From contig CANJUD010000005.1 in NCBI GenBank assembly GCA_947477885.1, positions 1-64,000 of the forward strand: 64,000 nt of DNA, written 5' to 3'. A program made the position numbers and the translations under genes. Under the pieces are notes generated by a model, which was not told where the DNA came from, did not search any database, and worked only from the letters and a program-made list of their open reading frames with translations. This document shows positions 25,988-35,271 of the stretch, one piece after another (the first letter of the stretch is position 1; each line of letters starts with the position of its first letter). This DNA comes from Bacteroidota bacterium (lineage in GTDB: Bacteria > Bacteroidota > Bacteroidia > UKL13-3).

Positions 25988-26871
25988 AATTAGTAAAGCC
26001 CAGCATTCATATTCTGCATTTGCACTTTATTGTGTTTTTATGGGGTTTTACGGGCGTCTTAGGTAAGCTGCTCGACAGTTTGAATACCATCCAATTAGTT
26101 TGGTACAGGGTTGTTATAGCTTGCGCAGTTTTGGCCGGAATTATTATATATAGAAAAATACATTTTGATATTAGCAAGAAAATGTTTCTCAAAGTTTTCT
26201 TAACGGGCTTCATTGTTTTTTTGCATTGGTTATGTTTTTATGGAGCCGTGAAGGTATCTAATGTTTCTGTGGCTTTGGCTAGCTTCTCATGCACTGCTTT
26301 GTTCACAGGTATTTTCGAACCTATGATATTAAAACGCAAACTGGATCCCAAAGAAATTATCCTTGGTGCTACTATCATCGCCATCATGACTTTTATATTT
26401 AATGCCGAAACGAGTTATTGGCAAGGTATGTTATTAGGCATTGGTGCTGCAGCTACCGCGTCGTTAATGACTGTTATTAATTCTACATTTTCAACTAAAG
26501 TAAATGCGTATTATATAAGTTTTATCGAATTGTTTTCGGTATTTATTTTTGCTACCCTCTTCCTTTTATTCTTCGATTTTGATCATTTTCCCAACTTTCA
26601 ATTGCAAGCTTATGATTATATATGGATTCTGATATTGGGCGTACTTTGCACGGTATATACTTTTGTGTCCAGCATTAAGTTAATGCAATATGTCTCGCCA
26701 TTTACACTCAGTCTCACCGTAAATTTAGAACCCGTTTATGCGATACTTTTTGCATTTGTCTTGTTCAAAGAATATGAATTATTGTCAGCAAGTTTTTTTA
26801 TAGGAACAGCGTTGTTGATTGCCGTGGTATTGATGTATCCGATTTTGAAGAAAGTAAACAGTGGTCAGTAG
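25984..26871 (+). CDS. EamA/DMT-family metabolite transporter
   Basis: 295 residues forming about ten membrane helices as two EamA repeats (roughly 5-140 and 150-290). The second repeat contains the characteristic FTLSLTVNLEPVYAILFAF segment. Members export or import amino acids and other small metabolites. Coupling to the FAD oxidoreductase suggests a shared substrate, but this is inference. The last residues (VNSGQ) and the stop codon are encoded by the first heptamers of the adjacent repeat array, so the original C-terminus may have been different. Confidence 0.9.
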   Translation: MKLVKPSIHILHLHFIVFLWGFTGVLGKLLDSLNTIQLVWYRVVIACAVLAGIIIYRKIHFDISKKMFLKVFLTGFIVFLHWLCFYGAVKVSNVSVALASFSCTALFTGIFEPMILKRKLDPKEIILGATIIAIMTFIFNAETSYWQGMLLGIGAAATASLMTVINSTFSTKVNAYYISFIELFSVFIFATLFLLFFDFDHFPNFQLQAYDYIWILILGVLCTVYTFVSSIKLMQYVSPFTLSLTVNLEPVYAILFAFVLFKEYELLSASFFIGTALLIAVVLMYPILKKVNSGQ

Positions 26872-27435
26872 TCAGTAATCAGTGGCTGACGCCTGATTAT
26901 TCTATTATACATTTCCGTCTGGCTCCAATCGAGGGGGTTTTTCTGCCGAATGGCACTGACTACTGACTACTGACTACTGACTACTGACTACTGACCACTG
27001 ACAACTGTCTACTGACCACTGACCACTGACTACTGACTACTGACTACTGACTACTGACCACTGTCTACTGACCACTGACCACTGACCACTGACTACTGAC
27101 TACTGACCACTGTCTGCTGACTACTGACTACTGTCTACTGACTACTGACCACTGTCTACTGAATACTGTTTACTGACTACTGTCTACTGTCTACTGACTA
27201 CTGTCTACTGACTACTGTCTACTGACCACTGTCTACTGACTACTGACTACTGACCACTGACTACTGACCACTGACCACTGACTACTGACTACTGTCTACT
27301 GACTACTGACCACTGTCTACTGACTACTGACTACTGACTACTGACTACTGACCACTGTCTACTGAATACTGTTTACTGACTACTGTCTACTGACTACTGA
27401 CTACTGTCTACTGACTACTGTTTACTGACCACTGA
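26857..27435. repeat. Heptanucleotide repeat element with a 0.5-kb array (copy 1)
   Basis: A left arm of AGTCAGT-type heptamers (26857-26883) is followed by the core GCTGACGCC, split by a 51-nt insertion (26894-26944), then GCCGAATGGCAC. A right array of about 70 heptamers (CTGACTA, CTGACCA, CTGTCTA, CTGTTTA variants) then runs to about 27435. The right array is the reverse complement of the left arm. It fills the space between two convergent genes and supplies the 3' ends of both. Confidence 0.95.
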
Positions 27436-28218
27436 TAGCCTCATCCAAAGCCTTTCCGGTTGGATATCTGGCCAATCACTCATCCATTCCAGGCTGCGTA
27501 CTTCAAATAATTCAAGTATATTATTCTTCCATCTAAAACTATAATACTTTCCGCCAGGTTCATTTTTTACGGGACTAAAATATACCAAATCCATTTCGTC
27601 GCAAAACCTCCTGCAATTGCCGGCTAGGCATATATCAAAATGTTGGTAGGGACTGAGATTTTCTATGGCTCCTTCTTTGGTGAATATTATATCTTTTTTA
27701 TAATTAATGCCTGAATGGTTTTCTATAATATGATATTTGCCGGCCAATAGTATATCATTTGCAATTTTGCGGGTAGCTGTTTGATAGCCCGTTGTCGTGG
27801 GTTTTTCCATATAACTTGTATCGCAGCGGGCAAATAGGATTTGTTTTTCGGAGCCGTGATAATATAAAAATTCAACATTGTTTTTCAATTGAATATTTGA
27901 ATCTCGTTTTGCCGAGAATGATAAATTTATTGTCGGATGGTCATAATACCAAGAAGCCAAAATAGGATCAGCTTCGCCTTCGAATGACCAAGCTTTATGT
28001 AGTGAATCGGAAATAAATAGTTCGAGACAGCCATTGGTTTTAATAAATTTTGCCGTTCGATAAAGCTTTAAACTATCCACCCAGTCTTGGTTTACCCATA
28101 ATCCACTGAAACTATATTTGGGTAATTTGTTTGCTGGTTTCACTTGCGGGCTATTGCCACACATTACCACAAAGAGTAAAAGCGGTAAACAAATCGTAAA
28201 TTTAGTATGATATTTCAT
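27415..28218 (-). CDS. Predicted lipoprotein of unknown function
   Basis: 267 residues. The N-terminus (MKYHTKFTICLPLLLFVVMC) ends in a lipobox-like VVMC, so it is probably a lipoprotein. The body contains beta-rich stretches such as FSGLWVNQDWVDSL, resembling small extracellular domains, but no family is recognised. The final residues LSVVSKQ are encoded by the heptamer array that begins at the 3' end, so the C-terminus has been replaced or extended by repeat sequence. Upstream it is divergent from the EEP-family gene. Confidence 0.65.
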   Translation of the reverse strand: MKYHTKFTICLPLLLFVVMCGNSPQVKPANKLPKYSFSGLWVNQDWVDSLKLYRTAKFIKTNGCLELFISDSLHKAWSFEGEADPILASWYYDHPTINLSFSAKRDSNIQLKNNVEFLYYHGSEKQILFARCDTSYMEKPTTTGYQTATRKIANDILLAGKYHIIENHSGINYKKDIIFTKEGAIENLSPYQHFDICLAGNCRRFCDEMDLVYFSPVKNEPGGKYYSFRWKNNILELFEVRSLEWMSDWPDIQPERLWMRLSVVSKQ

Positions 28219-28298
28219 TAAGTTTGCAAACCAAGTCTATAGTTTTCACAAATCAAATATAGTGGGTGTTTTGTGGATATTATAGCCCAAACTGGAAT

Positions 28299-28306
28299 TA
28301 ACTTTG
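28299..28306 (+). promoter_or_regulatory. -7 promoter box of the EEP-family gene
   Basis: TAACTTTG, a TAnnTTTG match, lies 16 nt before the ATG at 28323. Confidence 0.5.
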
Positions 28307-28322
28307 CCCATTATTCAAATTT

Positions 28323-29339
28323 ATGAAATTCAAAATATTTTTAATTCTATCATTTGTTGTAATTACAGCAAATACCGCATTCTCCCAAAAGCAATACACT
28401 ATAGGTTTTTACAATGTCGAGAATCTTTTTGACACTATCCACGATAAGAAGAAAACTGATCAAGAGTTTTTACCTACAGGAAAAAACCAATGGAACAGCG
28501 AAAAGTACTTCAATAAGCTGCAACATCTTTCCAAAGTAATTAGTGAGCTGGGCAGTGATGATGGCCCTGATGTGCTAGGCTTATGCGAAATTGAAAACCG
28601 CAGGGTATTGAAAGATCTGATAAAAACTCCCTTGCTACAAAAGAAAGGTTATGAGATTGTTCATTACGAATCGCCCGATGTGCGCGGTATTGATGTGGCT
28701 TTGTTCTACAAAAAAAGTATTTTCACTTTTGTAGATGCAAAAAAATACAAGGTAAAATTACCTGATAAAAAACGAAGTGCTACCCGTGATATTTTGCTGG
28801 TGCAATTGGCAAATAATAAGAATGATACTTTTGTATTTTTGGTAAACCATTTTCCCAGCAGACTTGGCGGGATAGAAAAAAGTAATCCCAATCGCCGCGC
28901 AGCCGCCACCATTTTAAAATCGGTTTTCGATTCTATCATTACCGCGAATTATCTGAGCAATATAGTGATGATGGGCGATTTCAATGATGAGCCAGAAGAT
29001 TCTTCCATAAAATTTGTGCTCAAATGTAACTCTACTATGGGTGAAAGTAGTTATAATGAAATATACAATCCCATGCTCGATTTAAAAAAGAAGGGCGAAG
29101 GAACCATCGTGTATAAAAAGCAATATGAACTGATAGATCAATTTATGATGAGCAACCATTTATTATTTCAAAATAATAAAGTGCATTATGTGCCAAACTC
29201 AGTTACTATTTTCAAACCTGAATATATACAAGAACAGAATCCAAAGTATAAGGGAGAGCCATTTAGAACTATGGCAGGGCAAAAATATCTGAACGGGTAT
29301 TCTGACCATTTCCCCATTTATATGAAAATTGCTTATTAG
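28323..29339 (+). CDS. Secreted endonuclease/exonuclease/phosphatase-family protein
   Basis: 338 residues with a signal peptide ending NTAFSQ. The DNase I-like fold is marked by GFYNVENLFDT (Asn), LGLCEIENRRVL (metal Glu), VNHFPSRLGG (His), MMGDFNDEPEDSS (Asp/Asn) and YSDHFPIYMKI (Asp-His). All the catalytic positions of the family are present. It could be an extracellular nuclease or a phosphodiesterase; the substrate is not readable. A TAACTTTG promoter box precedes it. It is followed at 38 nt by the first MuiA-like gene. Confidence 0.88.
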   Translation: MKFKIFLILSFVVITANTAFSQKQYTIGFYNVENLFDTIHDKKKTDQEFLPTGKNQWNSEKYFNKLQHLSKVISELGSDDGPDVLGLCEIENRRVLKDLIKTPLLQKKGYEIVHYESPDVRGIDVALFYKKSIFTFVDAKKYKVKLPDKKRSATRDILLVQLANNKNDTFVFLVNHFPSRLGGIEKSNPNRRAAATILKSVFDSIITANYLSNIVMMGDFNDEPEDSSIKFVLKCNSTMGESSYNEIYNPMLDLKKKGEGTIVYKKQYELIDQFMMSNHLLFQNNKVHYVPNSVTIFKPEYIQEQNPKYKGEPFRTMAGQKYLNGYSDHFPIYMKIAY

Positions 29340-29377
29340 CATTTACCTTTACAAAACTAAAAATATAAAACCTCCTT

Positions 29378-31276
29378 ATGGCAAAATATATTATATACAT
29401 TTTTATCCTGATGCAACTCAATTCATTTGCACAGGAAGCAAAAAAAACAATTATAACAAGTAATATTACCAAGGTTTCACTGTTTGTGCAAGGAGCACAA
29501 GTAACCCGTGAAGCTGATATAACTGTGGAACCCGGAACATGGCAATATATGTTTGAAAAACTATCCCCATATATTGATGATAATAGCGTGCAGATTGTCG
29601 GTACACAGGGCGTGACACTGCTCAATGTATTTAAACAAATGAATTATTTGAACACCGCTACTGAGAAAAAAGAAAGTCATGTACAGGATTCCATTGATAA
29701 AATAATATATGAGATTGCCGTGTGTAAAAATAAAATATATGCAAGTGAACAGGAAATAAAATTGATTACCAAAAATAATAAAGTAATACAAGATAAATCC
29801 AATGACGGTGTTTCGCAATTGGAGGAATTAGAAGATTATTATAATAAGAAATTACCGCCACTGTATGAAGATATTTTAAGGCAGACCTTGGTGATAAAAA
29901 GTTTGAATTTACGCATTGAAAAATTCAACAAACAACGCAGCACCGAGAGCAATGGTAGTGCTTACGGTAGCAAACAAATTATTGCCGTGATAAAATCGGA
30001 TACCAGAAAAAAAATAAAAATATCGGTTACCTATTATGTAAGACAATGTGGTTGGACTCCCATATATGATGTCGTTTTTGAAGAAGTAAACAAACCTTTA
30101 AAATTAGTATATAAAGCAAGTGCCTGGCAAAGTACTTTAGAAGATTGGACCAACGTACCACTTAAAATTACCACAGGAAACCCGAACATGAGCGGCGTGA
30201 AACCTGTATTATATAAAAACCAAGCGGGGATAGTTGGGGCTATGAGTATGAATGAAGTGTCACAACCTATGGCAAGTTATTCTTATGCGGATGCAGCGGG
30301 CTCAGCTGCACCTACTGCTACATATGAGCAAAGGGTGGATATGAAAACCATAGAGCTGAGTGAAGCAAAGGAACAGGCAGTAGGAAGGATAAGAAAAGCA
30401 GAAGACAAAAAAGCAGAGCAGTATGATTCTGATGGAGAAGGTGAAAGTGACGAAAGGGGTTCCAATGGCAAGAATAGAAGAAAAGTTGAAGCTGCTTATT
30501 CAGATCCAGGAACTACAGCATATAATGATGCGACAATTTCAAATAATCATACATATAATACTGCACCACAACAAAGCTATAGTTGGAATTTTAGTAGCGG
30601 CAGCAGCTCTGCACTTGCAACCACACAAGGTTTCGCAGGAACATATGCTGTTTCCAATCTCAACGCATCTTCAAATTCAAATCCTTTACGCATAGAATTC
30701 ACCACCGATAAAAACTATACATTTATAACTGGTGAACCCGCACAATTAATTGCTTTGCGTAATTATGAAATTACTCCAGAATATAAATTAATCACAGTTC
30801 CCAAATTAGAGAAAGCGGTTTTCCTTACTGCAGTATTCGAACCCAAAGAAGAGATTGCTCAACTCACTGCTTCGGCCAATATATATACTGCTGGCGATTT
30901 TGTAGGAACATCGTATTTGCAGGTGAATGAATATGATACTTTGGAAGTGTCATTAGGTCGTGATAAAAGTATGATAGTGGATAGAAAAAAACTAAAAGAT
31001 TTTAGCAAACGATCTTTTAGTGGTAATACAAAAATTGATGAATCTATATATGAAATTTCAATTCGTAATATAAAAAGCACAGATGTGAAAGTAACGGTGG
31101 AAGACCAAATTCCCCTAAGCAATACCAGTGATATAAAAGTAGAACTAACCGACCAAGGCAATGCAGTATATGATGAAACTACTGGAAAACTTTCTTGGAA
31201 AATTGACCTAAAAGCTGGTGAAAGTATTAAACTGAAATTTGCTTATAAAATCTCTTATCCCAAGAAACAAAAGTAA
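29378..31276 (+). CDS. MuiA-family (DUF4139/DUF4140) secreted protein, first of two
   Basis: 632 residues with a short signal peptide ending in NSFAQ. The N-terminal DUF4140 domain (VSLFVQGAQVTREADI) is followed by a coiled coil (about residues 95-200) and DUF4139 (YYVRQCGWTPIYDVVF, EDWTNVPLKITTGNP, and the terminal GKLSWKIDLKAGESIKLKF). A low-complexity charged and Ser/Asn-rich insert (about residues 320-430) separates the two halves of DUF4139. It belongs to the mucoidy inhibitor A family, whose role is poorly known. A paralogue lies directly downstream. Confidence 0.88.
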   Translation: MAKYIIYIFILMQLNSFAQEAKKTIITSNITKVSLFVQGAQVTREADITVEPGTWQYMFEKLSPYIDDNSVQIVGTQGVTLLNVFKQMNYLNTATEKKESHVQDSIDKIIYEIAVCKNKIYASEQEIKLITKNNKVIQDKSNDGVSQLEELEDYYNKKLPPLYEDILRQTLVIKSLNLRIEKFNKQRSTESNGSAYGSKQIIAVIKSDTRKKIKISVTYYVRQCGWTPIYDVVFEEVNKPLKLVYKASAWQSTLEDWTNVPLKITTGNPNMSGVKPVLYKNQAGIVGAMSMNEVSQPMASYSYADAAGSAAPTATYEQRVDMKTIELSEAKEQAVGRIRKAEDKKAEQYDSDGEGESDERGSNGKNRRKVEAAYSDPGTTAYNDATISNNHTYNTAPQQSYSWNFSSGSSSALATTQGFAGTYAVSNLNASSNSNPLRIEFTTDKNYTFITGEPAQLIALRNYEITPEYKLITVPKLEKAVFLTAVFEPKEEIAQLTASANIYTAGDFVGTSYLQVNEYDTLEVSLGRDKSMIVDRKKLKDFSKRSFSGNTKIDESIYEISIRNIKSTDVKVTVEDQIPLSNTSDIKVELTDQGNAVYDETTGKLSWKIDLKAGESIKLKFAYKISYPKKQK

Positions 31277-31280
31277 AATC

Positions 31281-31348
31281 AATTACGACTGCTAATCCTT
31301 GTGGTTGGTCAAAAGACACAACCACAGGCATGTTTCTCAGTCGTAATT
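31281..31348. repeat. Nested stem-loop between the two MuiA-like genes
   Basis: The outer perfect stem AATTACGACTG/CAGTCGTAATT encloses an inner stem CCTTGTGGTTG/CAACCACAGG with loop GTCAAAAGACA. The inner hairpin resembles the one after the dnaE-like gene (5832-5853). It lies in the 91-nt intergenic gap of an operon-like pair and may modulate read-through. Confidence 0.8.
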
Positions 31349-31367
31349 AAAATAAAATATTAACAAT

Positions 31368-32975
31368 ATGAACAATACAAATATATATATAATACTTCTT
31401 TTGATTCTGGGTTCTTCTCAACTAAAAGCTGATGAAGGGATTCATATGAAATCAAAAATTACATATGCTACAGTTTATATTAGTGGTGCATTGGTAACCA
31501 GAGAATGTGAATTGAATTTAGAGAAAGGTGAAAACTATTATATTATAGAAAATTTGCCTATCAGCATGAATGATGGTAGTTTGCAGTTAAAAGGTTTGGG
31601 GACTATACAGGTATTGTCGATGGCTGTGAAACAGAATTATCTAAACAGTGGCGAAGACAAACCCAAACGCCTAAATGAAATGGCTGATTCGATTGATTAT
31701 TTCCAACTATTAATTGACCAATTAGACAATCAGAAAAAGGTATTGAAGGAAGATTTGAACTTATTGTTGAATAACAAAGTAATCAACGAAAAAGGTTCAG
31801 ATGTGGCAACATTGGAAGAACTGAATGCATTATATAAAAAACGTATCTTTACCATCAAAGATGATTTGTTGAAAATTGATATGCAGAAGAAAAAGTTTCA
31901 AGAAAAGCAGAAAGTCATCCAACACCAAGCTGATAATATGATAAATGATTATGGAACCGCACAAAAAGAAGTACATATAAAACTGCATAGTGATGCCAAG
32001 AAAACATTGAAATTAAATTTGGGATATTTGGTATATGATGTGAGTTGGTATGCAAGTTATGATGTGCGGGTAAAAGATTTGAAAGGCCCGATGCAGTTGA
32101 CTTATAAAGCAAATATAACGCAGACCACTGGCGAAGATTGGAATAATGTAATATTGAAAATATCGAACGGAAATCCTACTTTGGGTAATTCACGGCCTGT
32201 ATTAATTCCTGTGTATGCAGCATATGGATACCGCAAAGATTATGGGAATAGTGCAGGAGAGGAATTAGAAAAAGACAATAACTATTTATCAACTTCAAAT
32301 TCAATTCAAACAAAAAAAGGTGCATTCAAATCTCCTGTAGAAGGAATGGTGATGAGCAATAATGCATTCAATGTAGAATTTAATATAGCAATCCCTTATA
32401 CTATAATGGCCGATGGAAAAGTGAACACGGTTGATGCACAAGTATTCGAAATGCCTGCGGTATATGAACTATCCGCCGTTCCCAAGCTTGACCAACAAAC
32501 ATATTTAATTGGGCGTATTAGCGGCTCTGATGAGCTGGGTCAATTGAATGGCCGAGCAAATGTATATTTTGATGGCACTTTTGTTGGGCAAAGTGATGTG
32601 AGCAGTGATGAAAATGATACATTAGATATATCATTGGGTGTAGATAAAAGTATGCTGGTAGAAAGAAAAAAAATTCGTGAAAGTTGTAAGAAAGCTTTTT
32701 TAGGTTCTACCAAAAAGGAAACCAATAGTTTTGAGATTAGTGTACGTAATACCAAAAATGTAGCACAAGATATTATTATAGAAGACAATATTCCAGTATC
32801 TACCGATAAGCAAGTTGAGATTGAACTAGAAGAAGGTAGCGGAGCCACAATAAATTCAGACGAAGGCAAGCTCACTTGGCACCTCACCTTGCAACCTGGA
32901 GAAATAAAAAAACTAAAAGTGAGTTATACAGTGAAGTCGCCTAAAAGTAAACAGATATATTATAATAAAGACTAG
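31368..32975 (+). CDS. MuiA-family (DUF4139/DUF4140) secreted protein, second of two
   Basis: 535 residues, a paralogue of the preceding gene. It shares the DUF4140 start (ATVYISGALVTRECELNL), the coiled coil and the DUF4139 block (LVYDVSWYASYDVRV, EDWNNVILKISNGNP), and ends GKLTWHLTLQPGEIKKLKV. It lacks the long charged insert of the first copy. The signal peptide is MNNTNIYIILLLILGSSQ, cleaved near LKAD. The stop codon (TAG) coincides with the first bases of a heptamer repeat element. Function is unknown; the pair may form hetero-oligomers, which is speculative. Confidence 0.87.
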   Translation: MNNTNIYIILLLILGSSQLKADEGIHMKSKITYATVYISGALVTRECELNLEKGENYYIIENLPISMNDGSLQLKGLGTIQVLSMAVKQNYLNSGEDKPKRLNEMADSIDYFQLLIDQLDNQKKVLKEDLNLLLNNKVINEKGSDVATLEELNALYKKRIFTIKDDLLKIDMQKKKFQEKQKVIQHQADNMINDYGTAQKEVHIKLHSDAKKTLKLNLGYLVYDVSWYASYDVRVKDLKGPMQLTYKANITQTTGEDWNNVILKISNGNPTLGNSRPVLIPVYAAYGYRKDYGNSAGEELEKDNNYLSTSNSIQTKKGAFKSPVEGMVMSNNAFNVEFNIAIPYTIMADGKVNTVDAQVFEMPAVYELSAVPKLDQQTYLIGRISGSDELGQLNGRANVYFDGTFVGQSDVSSDENDTLDISLGVDKSMLVERKKIRESCKKAFLGSTKKETNSFEISVRNTKNVAQDIIIEDNIPVSTDKQVEIELEEGSGATINSDEGKLTWHLTLQPGEIKKLKVSYTVKSPKSKQIYYNKD

Positions 32976-33054
32976 TAGTCAGTGGTCAGTAAACAGTAGT
33001 CAGTGCCATTCGGCGTGAGCTAACTGACTACTGACTACTGTTTACTGACCACTG
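32974..33054. repeat. Heptanucleotide repeat element, copy 2
   Basis: A left arm (AGTAGTCAGTGGTCAGT onward), core TGCCATTCGGCGTGAGC and a right arm that reverse-complements the left form a long hairpin. It fills the gap between the second MuiA-like gene and hemW. Confidence 0.9.
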
Positions 33055-33056
33055 AA

Positions 33057-34178
33057 ATGCAAAGCATTTACCTCCATATCCCCTTCTGCCGGCAGCGATG
33101 CCATTATTGCGATTTTTATTTTGTGACGAATAATAAATTGCAGGAGGAATTTACGAAAAGTATTATAGTAGAATTAGAAAACAGGAAAGCGGAATTAGAT
33201 ATTTCTAAAACGCTACATTCTATATATTTTGGTGGTGGAACTCCATCTTTATTGGAGACAAAATATTTGCAACAAATTTTTGAAAAAATATATAGTATAT
33301 ATAAAGTTTCATCAAATGCAGAGATTACTTTAGAGGCAAATCCCGATGATATAGATTTACAAAAACTAAAAGAGCTGAAAGCTTTACCCATCAATAGGTT
33401 GAGCGTGGGTATACAGTCGTTTTTTGAAGAAGATTTAATATGGATGAACCGTGCACATAACAAACAACAAGCAACTGAATGTTTAGATAATATTGCACTA
33501 GCAGGATTTGAAAATATATCAGCAGATTTAATATATGGTTTTGATATTTTGACCAATGAAAAATGGATACAAAATTTAGAAAAAATATTGCAATATCCTC
33601 ATATCAAACATTTATCATGTTATCAATTAACGGTGGAGCCAAAAACACCTTTGGAGAAATTAATCAAACAAGGAATATATAATAATAGTCCCGATGAAAA
33701 GTTTGTGGAGCAGTTTGAAATTTTGATGGACTGGACTGTTCAACATAATTTCTCGCAATACGAAATTTCGAATTTTAGTAAACCCGGATATGCAGCAGTA
33801 CATAATTCAAATTATTGGAAAGGGTTAAGCTACTTGGGGTTGGGGCCATCTGCCCATAGTTATGATGGTATCAGTACCCGCAAAAAAAACTCGGCACATT
33901 TGGGAGACTATATCATCAATCCACTACAGTTTGAAACTGAAAATCTATCGCAAGATAATTTATATAATGAATATATCATGACGAGGTTAAGAACTTCATC
34001 AGGAATCAATCTGCAAGAAGTAAAATTAGTTTTTGGAGAATTATATTACAATCACTTAAATAATATGTTGAAGGAAGAAGATGTATCAAAGTATCTAATT
34101 TTGGAGAACGATATAGTTAAATTAAATAAGCCAGGAAAATTACTTGCTGATGGAATTGCAGCGAGTTTATTTGTATGA
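33057..34178 (+). CDS. hemW: Radical SAM heme chaperone HemW
   Basis: 373 residues. The radical SAM cluster motif is CRQRCHYCDF (CxxxCxxC) near residue 11. YFGGGTPSLL and NRLSVGIQSF are HemW hallmarks. Downstream is a HemN_C-like wing (LRTSSGINLQEV). The cysteine order fits HemW, which inserts heme into respiratory proteins, rather than oxygen-independent coproporphyrinogen III oxidase HemN, which has an extra N-terminal extension. Its ATG comes 3 nt after the right arm of the repeat element, so the 5' untranslated region consists of repeat hairpin. Confidence 0.93.
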   Translation: MQSIYLHIPFCRQRCHYCDFYFVTNNKLQEEFTKSIIVELENRKAELDISKTLHSIYFGGGTPSLLETKYLQQIFEKIYSIYKVSSNAEITLEANPDDIDLQKLKELKALPINRLSVGIQSFFEEDLIWMNRAHNKQQATECLDNIALAGFENISADLIYGFDILTNEKWIQNLEKILQYPHIKHLSCYQLTVEPKTPLEKLIKQGIYNNSPDEKFVEQFEILMDWTVQHNFSQYEISNFSKPGYAAVHNSNYWKGLSYLGLGPSAHSYDGISTRKKNSAHLGDYIINPLQFETENLSQDNLYNEYIMTRLRTSSGINLQEVKLVFGELYYNHLNNMLKEEDVSKYLILENDIVKLNKPGKLLADGIAASLFV

Positions 34179-34222
34179 TAAAGATCTATTGTCATGCTCT
34201 TCAGAGCGGGGGGAGCAAAATC

Positions 34223-34681
34223 TTATTTAAAATAATCATATAAATAACTTACCATTAAAGCCCACAAAATAGTGGTGCTAAACATCCAAATTGCAACTTT
34301 AGCTTTATTCTTAAAAAATTTAAGAGCCAAAAAACATCCCAATGGAATGGACAATATTGTAGGGGTAAGAATTGCTAAACCCGGCAGTCCAAATTTACTT
34401 TTTATTTTGATAAACCGTCGATTTTTCGGCGTAAATATTTTCTTTGGTTTCTGTCTTTTAAAAGTTTTCTTGGCATACTTATTTATCAGGTTCCATATTT
34501 TAGAACTTAGCACAATAAATACAGTACAGCCTGTTAGGCCGCCCAGTGAACAAATGATGAACGTGGTATGAGAATCGAATTTGAAAGTGAAAGCGGTAAG
34601 TAAACCCACTAACATTTTAACAGCTGATAATAAAAAGACAAGAATAATTTCGGGCCAAACAATGGCTGTAAGATAGGTCAA
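34223..34681 (-). CDS. Small integral membrane protein
   Basis: 152 residues with about four membrane segments: two near the N-terminus, then a basic cytoplasmic loop (YAKKTFKRQKPKKIF), and two more in the C-terminal half including FGLPGLAILTPTILSIPLGC. The latter segment is reminiscent of small multidrug-export/DedA-like proteins, but the similarity is weak. It lies 22 nt downstream of the START-like gene in the same direction. No function is assigned. Confidence 0.75.
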   Translation of the reverse strand: MTYLTAIVWPEIILVFLLSAVKMLVGLLTAFTFKFDSHTTFIICSLGGLTGCTVFIVLSSKIWNLINKYAKKTFKRQKPKKIFTPKNRRFIKIKSKFGLPGLAILTPTILSIPLGCFLALKFFKNKAKVAIWMFSTTILWALMVSYLYDYFK

Positions 34682-34703
34682 TGCGAAGGTAGTTTATACT
34701 TAT

Positions 34704-35081
34704 TTAGGCCCCAATACAACTTTTCAAATCGTGTACCTGGCTGTCCCAAAGCATTCGTGATTCTTTCTCTTCGGCTTCTTCGGTAAAATCCGTAACTATC
34801 AAAGCAAGACCATCTGTAATTGCATCTCTTTCCAGTTCAAATTCGAAATATTCATCTTGAGCCGAGCCGTCCCATTGAAATTTGATACTCTTATTCAAGA
34901 CCTTCTTTAGCACTTTTGCTTTCTGTGAATCCGTTTCCCATTTAAAAGTAAAGTAATCCAGACGAGTGTCTACGTCGCTACAAAACCACTGGCTTAATCC
35001 TCCCGCTGAGCTAAGGTAAGGGTACACCAAGTTGGTCGAGGCGTGCAGTACAAATTCCATTCTTATTTTCTTACGTGCCAT
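34704..35081 (-). CDS. START-like (SRPBCC) domain protein
   Basis: 125 residues. The sequence MEFVLHASTNLVYPYLSSAGGLSQWFCSDV is characteristic of a Bacteroidota-specific START-like family, of which this is a full-length member. These single-domain proteins have a helix-grip fold with a hydrophobic cavity, suggesting binding of a lipid or other hydrophobic ligand in the cytoplasm; a ligand is not known. It is divergent from mutY, with a large hairpin between them. Confidence 0.85.
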   Translation of the reverse strand: MARKKIRMEFVLHASTNLVYPYLSSAGGLSQWFCSDVDTRLDYFTFKWETDSQKAKVLKKVLNKSIKFQWDGSAQDEYFEFELERDAITDGLALIVTDFTEEAEEKESRMLWDSQVHDLKSCIGA

Positions 35082-35271
35082 AAAATCAATGTTTTACGAT
35101 ATTCTATCGAGGGCAGCAAATGTCGACAATTTTTTCTTAAATGCCAAACCTTCATCAAAGTTTTTTTCGACCTATCTGAAATGTTCTCAATTAATTAGCA
35201 ATTGAATCTTTCATAATTCAAAAGAGCTGATGCTAGGCTTACAGAAATTTTGTACCGATTTTTCCACAACG

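Noticed and set aside
26945-27435. CRISPR array
   Set aside because: Units are 7 nt with no unique spacers, no repeats of 24-40 nt and no cas genes nearby. It is a tandem microsatellite.
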